Shown: one piece after another, positions 61,600 through 64,000 of the stretch
Position numbering within the stretch: position 1 is the stretch's first letter
Layout of the letters: every line of letters begins with the position of its first letter
Origin: CAYRHJ01 sp964424105
Lineage (GTDB): Bacteria; Planctomycetota; Phycisphaerae; UBA1845
Reading direction: 5' to 3'
Length of the DNA stretch: 64,000 nucleotides
NCBI GenBank assembly: GCA_964424105.1
Contig: CAYRHJ010000038.1
Span: forward strand, 62,001-126,000
Program-made: the position numbers and the translations under genes
The notes under the pieces: model-generated
Seen by the model: the letters and a program-made list of their open reading frames with translations, nothing else
Told to the model about the DNA's origin: nothing
Database searches by the model: none

Positions 61600-61940
61600 G
61601 TGTCCAAATCACTCCCACAAACCGTCGCCCCACAACGCTTTATCAGATTTGTTTTCGATCGAAACGTACCCTGAAAGTCCACATTCGCACGCGAAAGGAC
61701 CGACCTACACAGCAAGATTCGCGGTATGTTCGAAGACTCGCCCTGCTGGCAAATTGTAGATCATGATACGAGACGATGTCAATCAGGCTAAAGCCGCGGA
61801 CCACCGTGTCCCACAGCAGGTCCCATAGGATCCGACACGCTTCATTCAAGGAGGACGCCTCACCGGTCGAGAACAAAGGACGGATACCCCACCGACGGTG
61901 ACTTCCGTGGATTCAGACCCGAAACAAAGGAGTATGCTTC
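61600..61940. other. Spacer between divergent genes
   Basis: It probably holds the promoters of the histidine kinase and the downstream unknown gene. I see no gene or strong repeat. Confidence 0.4.
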
Positions 61941-62471
61941 GTGACCGAACCCCTCACCAGATCGCAACTGCACCAGTTGGCCGGCAATTCCCGTTCGCAG
62001 GGAGCTGCCCATACAGGGTTGGAGAAAGCTCTGGACGCCTTGCTCGACAAACAAGGTCAACGCCGTCAATCCGCGTCCACCGATACCAAAGCCCCGCAGC
62101 CAGCGGAGCGATCGCCCATCGACCGAATCCGCGAATTGTTTGCCCAAAAGCTTATTCCCATGGTTGTCGCCGTCGGCGAGCGTTATCGCCCCAAAGGCGT
62201 GATCGTCAAAATGGACGCCAAGGATCTGCTGGCCGGCGGACGCGGGATTCGCATTGAAATCGCGTTCAACGGACACCGCTCGGTCCTCGAAGGGACCGCC
62301 CTTCCCGAAGCCATCGCTTTTAACGAGACCAAGACGTTCGGCGAACGCGGCGGAACCGTCGGCAGCGGCCCGATGCTGCGAGGCCCGCGACTGAACGAGC
62401 AAGGGTTCGAAGAGTTTCTGTACGACCGCATCATCACGCTGGTGCGTTTGGCTGACCAATCCGCAACCTGA
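61941..62471 (+). CDS. Unknown protein (176 aa)
   Basis: Starts at GTG with AAAGGAG upstream. The N-terminal ~55 residues are polar and probably disordered. The rest (PIDRIRELFAQKLIPMVVAVGERYRPKGVIVKMD and onward) looks like an alpha/beta domain with IEIAFNGHRSVLEGT. No signal peptide or known motif. I do not recognise the family. Confidence 0.65.
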   Translation: MTEPLTRSQLHQLAGNSRSQGAAHTGLEKALDALLDKQGQRRQSASTDTKAPQPAERSPIDRIRELFAQKLIPMVVAVGERYRPKGVIVKMDAKDLLAGGRGIRIEIAFNGHRSVLEGTALPEAIAFNETKTFGERGGTVGSGPMLRGPRLNEQGFEEFLYDRIITLVRLADQSAT

Positions 62472-62501
62472 CACGCAAGGTACGCAACACACCCGAATGG
62501 G

Positions 62502-62726
62502 CTACAGCGGCGTCTTTAGGCCGCAGGCTCGCGCGATGCACCATCCACGACGGGCTTCAAATCCCTGAAACAAGCCGCCGGCGATTAGACACACAGCCAT
62601 CCCCCATCTCCAAGGCGTCGATTCGGGCCAATGCAGCCACAACATGATGATCCCGGCGACGATGCAGAGCAGTCCGCTGATCCCACGGGCAATTCGACCG
62701 GCGGTTCCGATGTTGGGGGTCACCAC
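62502..62726 (-). CDS. DUF2892-like small membrane protein
   Basis: This 74-aa protein has the pattern of DUF2892/YgaP-type membrane domains: NIGTAGRIARGISGLLCIVAG, a first helix, then RWGMAVCLIAGGLFQGFEARRGWCIARACG. The conserved Cys pair near the C-terminus (GWC-x4-C) is typical of the family. It starts with GTG and overlaps the end of the upstream gene. Function unknown. Confidence 0.72.
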   Translation of the reverse strand: MVTPNIGTAGRIARGISGLLCIVAGIIMLWLHWPESTPWRWGMAVCLIAGGLFQGFEARRGWCIARACGLKTPL

Positions 62727-64000
62727 GCCTTCTCTCCCAGCTCGATCTTGACATCTTCCTCGACCGGTTCCGGCTGATTGGCACGAAACTCGTCCATGCC
62801 CGGCGGTTCGGGAAACGCCTTATCCAAGATCATAGGAGGATCGTGTTCGGCGGCAAGCTCGGTGAAATAGTCGAAAAGATGATCATATGTCATCTGGCGC
62901 GTCGTCAGGTCCAACACCCGCCACAACCGGACTTTGTGAATCGGAACAATGCCCGGCGAGGTCAAGAACTGCATAACCGCGTCGGCCCGCATCTTGATCA
63001 GCGGCGGCAGGCTGCGACGATCCGTACGGGCCGGGTCGATCCCTGTCTGTTCTCGATAGTATTCCCAACCCATTTTGGCTCGTTCCATGGCCGCGATGCT
63101 GGGGCTTAACTCGCCAATACTAAGCAGCTTGAGCGAGCGAGTGATCCAGGCACCAATGGTCATGTTGGCCGACTTGAACCCGCTCAGGTCTTCCAGGTAG
63201 TCCTGTAGCACGAACTTTTCCAGTGGCTGTAGATACTGCTCCTTGGCACTGCCGTCATCGTTGCGATTGAACGTTCGCAAGTATTCGTAATACTCCTTGG
63301 CCAAGTTCGTGTTCTTGCTTCCGCCTTCGGTGTAGAGTTGGCGGACCCAATCTCCCAAGAAGGTAAAGTGGCCTTTCATGTAGTTGGGTCCTGAGGTCCC
63401 CGGGATGAACCGCGGATCGTCGCCGAATTGCTCCTCACCCAAACGCAGATAGACTTCGTGAAGATAGGGAATGTAACGCGAGTCCGGCAGCAGCTCGATG
63501 TACGATCCGCCCGGATCGTCGAAATCAGGCTCGAAGACGATCTTCCCGCGTTTGATGGCCTGCTCCAGCGCAAAGAAGATGTACCGCACGACGTTCATCG
63601 AGTCGTTTTCGTTCAGGTTCAGTTGCCCCTTGGTCACCATGTCGCCCAACGTCGCCCAGTACAACGCGTGCATGTAGGGTGACCGCCAATCCAATGGGCC
63701 ATAGTCGCGCATCAGTTGAAGCATCCACTGCGGGTCCATCGCCAATTGCTCGCGCAGGGCGTGGTGACGAAGGCAGTCCAGCAGGCGCTCGCGAGCGTCG
63801 GTCCATTTCGGGTCGGTGAGCAACTCGATGCGCGACTCATGTTCGGTGCGAATGTCGTCTTTCTCGAGACCCGCGAGCACCTCTTGGATCTGGAGCTGAC
63901 CTCGTACATGGCGGGCGACGAATTCGAGCAGCGTGGCATCGGGCTGAAGATTCAATGCCGCCAATTCCTCGACGAAGGCGGAGACGTCCGCGTCCGATGC
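62720..64000 (-). CDS. Unknown protein, N-terminus beyond the window edge
   Basis: The frame is open from the last base down to 62720, so the start lies outside; the visible part is 426 aa. It is helical and acidic, with Trp- and Tyr-rich segments (ALYWATLGDMVTKGQ, FLGDWVRQLYTEGGS, MGWEYYREQTGIDPARTDRR). No membrane segment and no catalytic motif that I can name. It overlaps the DUF2892-like gene by seven bases and is probably co-transcribed with it. Confidence 0.7.
   Translation of the reverse strand, partial: ASDADVSAFVEELAALNLQPDATLLEFVARHVRGQLQIQEVLAGLEKDDIRTEHESRIELLTDPKWTDARERLLDCLRHHALREQLAMDPQWMLQLMRDYGPLDWRSPYMHALYWATLGDMVTKGQLNLNENDSMNVVRYIFFALEQAIKRGKIVFEPDFDDPGGSYIELLPDSRYIPYLHEVYLRLGEEQFGDDPRFIPGTSGPNYMKGHFTFLGDWVRQLYTEGGSKNTNLAKEYYEYLRTFNRNDDGSAKEQYLQPLEKFVLQDYLEDLSGFKSANMTIGAWITRSLKLLSIGELSPSIAAMERAKMGWEYYREQTGIDPARTDRRSLPPLIKMRADAVMQFLTSPGIVPIHKVRLWRVLDLTTRQMTYDHLFDYFTELAAEHDPPMILDKAFPEPPGMDEFRANQPEPVEEDVKIELGEKAW

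Overview
The window looks like chromosome from a GC-rich (roughly 60 percent by eye) free-living Planctomycetes-type bacterium, probably uncultured. The evidence is indirect: large secreted proteins built from Cys-rich CDDG/CT repeats with a dockerin-like tail, prepilins with an FTLVEL motif, TSP3/EF-hand-like calcium loops, a Ser/Thr kinase with TPRs, and many small palindromic repeats between genes. I see no rRNA, tRNA, CRISPR array, integrase or transposase gene.

Region by region. 1-7.4 kb: a six-gene operon for a membrane-bound complex of the hydrogenase-4/complex I family (HyfB, C, E, F, G and a ferredoxin-HyfI fusion). The HyfG-like subunit has lost all four Cys that bind the NiFe centre, so this is an Ehr-type (energy-converting hydrogenase related) complex and not a hydrogenase. 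7.4-14.7 kb: repeats including a 98-bp MITE-like element, two secreted proteins, a truncated indolepyruvate oxidoreductase alpha gene, a repeat island and a TM2 protein. 14.9-22.9 kb (minus strand): phosphodiesterase, NrnA, ATP sulfurylase, then IF-3, ThrRS, a 56-aa membrane protein and a PLP dehydratase. 23.1-25.1 kb: an ornithine-cyclodeaminase-like gene overlapping a second PLP dehydratase gene. 25.5-27.4 kb: a secreted Cys-rich dockerin-like protein. 27.9-36.5 kb (plus strand): two unknown proteins, a TerB-like protein, Psd, PssA, GltX, a PfkB kinase, ThpR and RecA. 36.6-46 kb: ASCH protein, receiver-XRE regulator, SDR, pseudopilin, a secreted beta-helix/FG-GAP protein and a Ser/Thr kinase. 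46.4-50 kb: SMC.

50.1-59.9 kb holds the second large system. On the plus strand lie a five-heme lipoprotein, a ~697-aa beta-barrel-like protein, an NHL beta-propeller lipoprotein, a 12-heme, an 11-heme and a 4-heme cytochrome, and a second NHL lipoprotein, mostly overlapping or closely spaced. A mono-heme lipoprotein and a calcium-loop protein lie next to it on the minus strand. The layout suggests an outer-membrane electron conduit. It is followed by an FHA-GAF histidine kinase, a small unknown protein, a DUF2892-like protein and an unknown gene that runs off the right edge.

Small repeats have invaded genes as well as spacers. One palindromic repeat sits in frame inside hyfB within a 102-bp-offset duplication, and a pair of REP-like palindromes sits in frame in the signal-peptide region of the 11-heme cytochrome.
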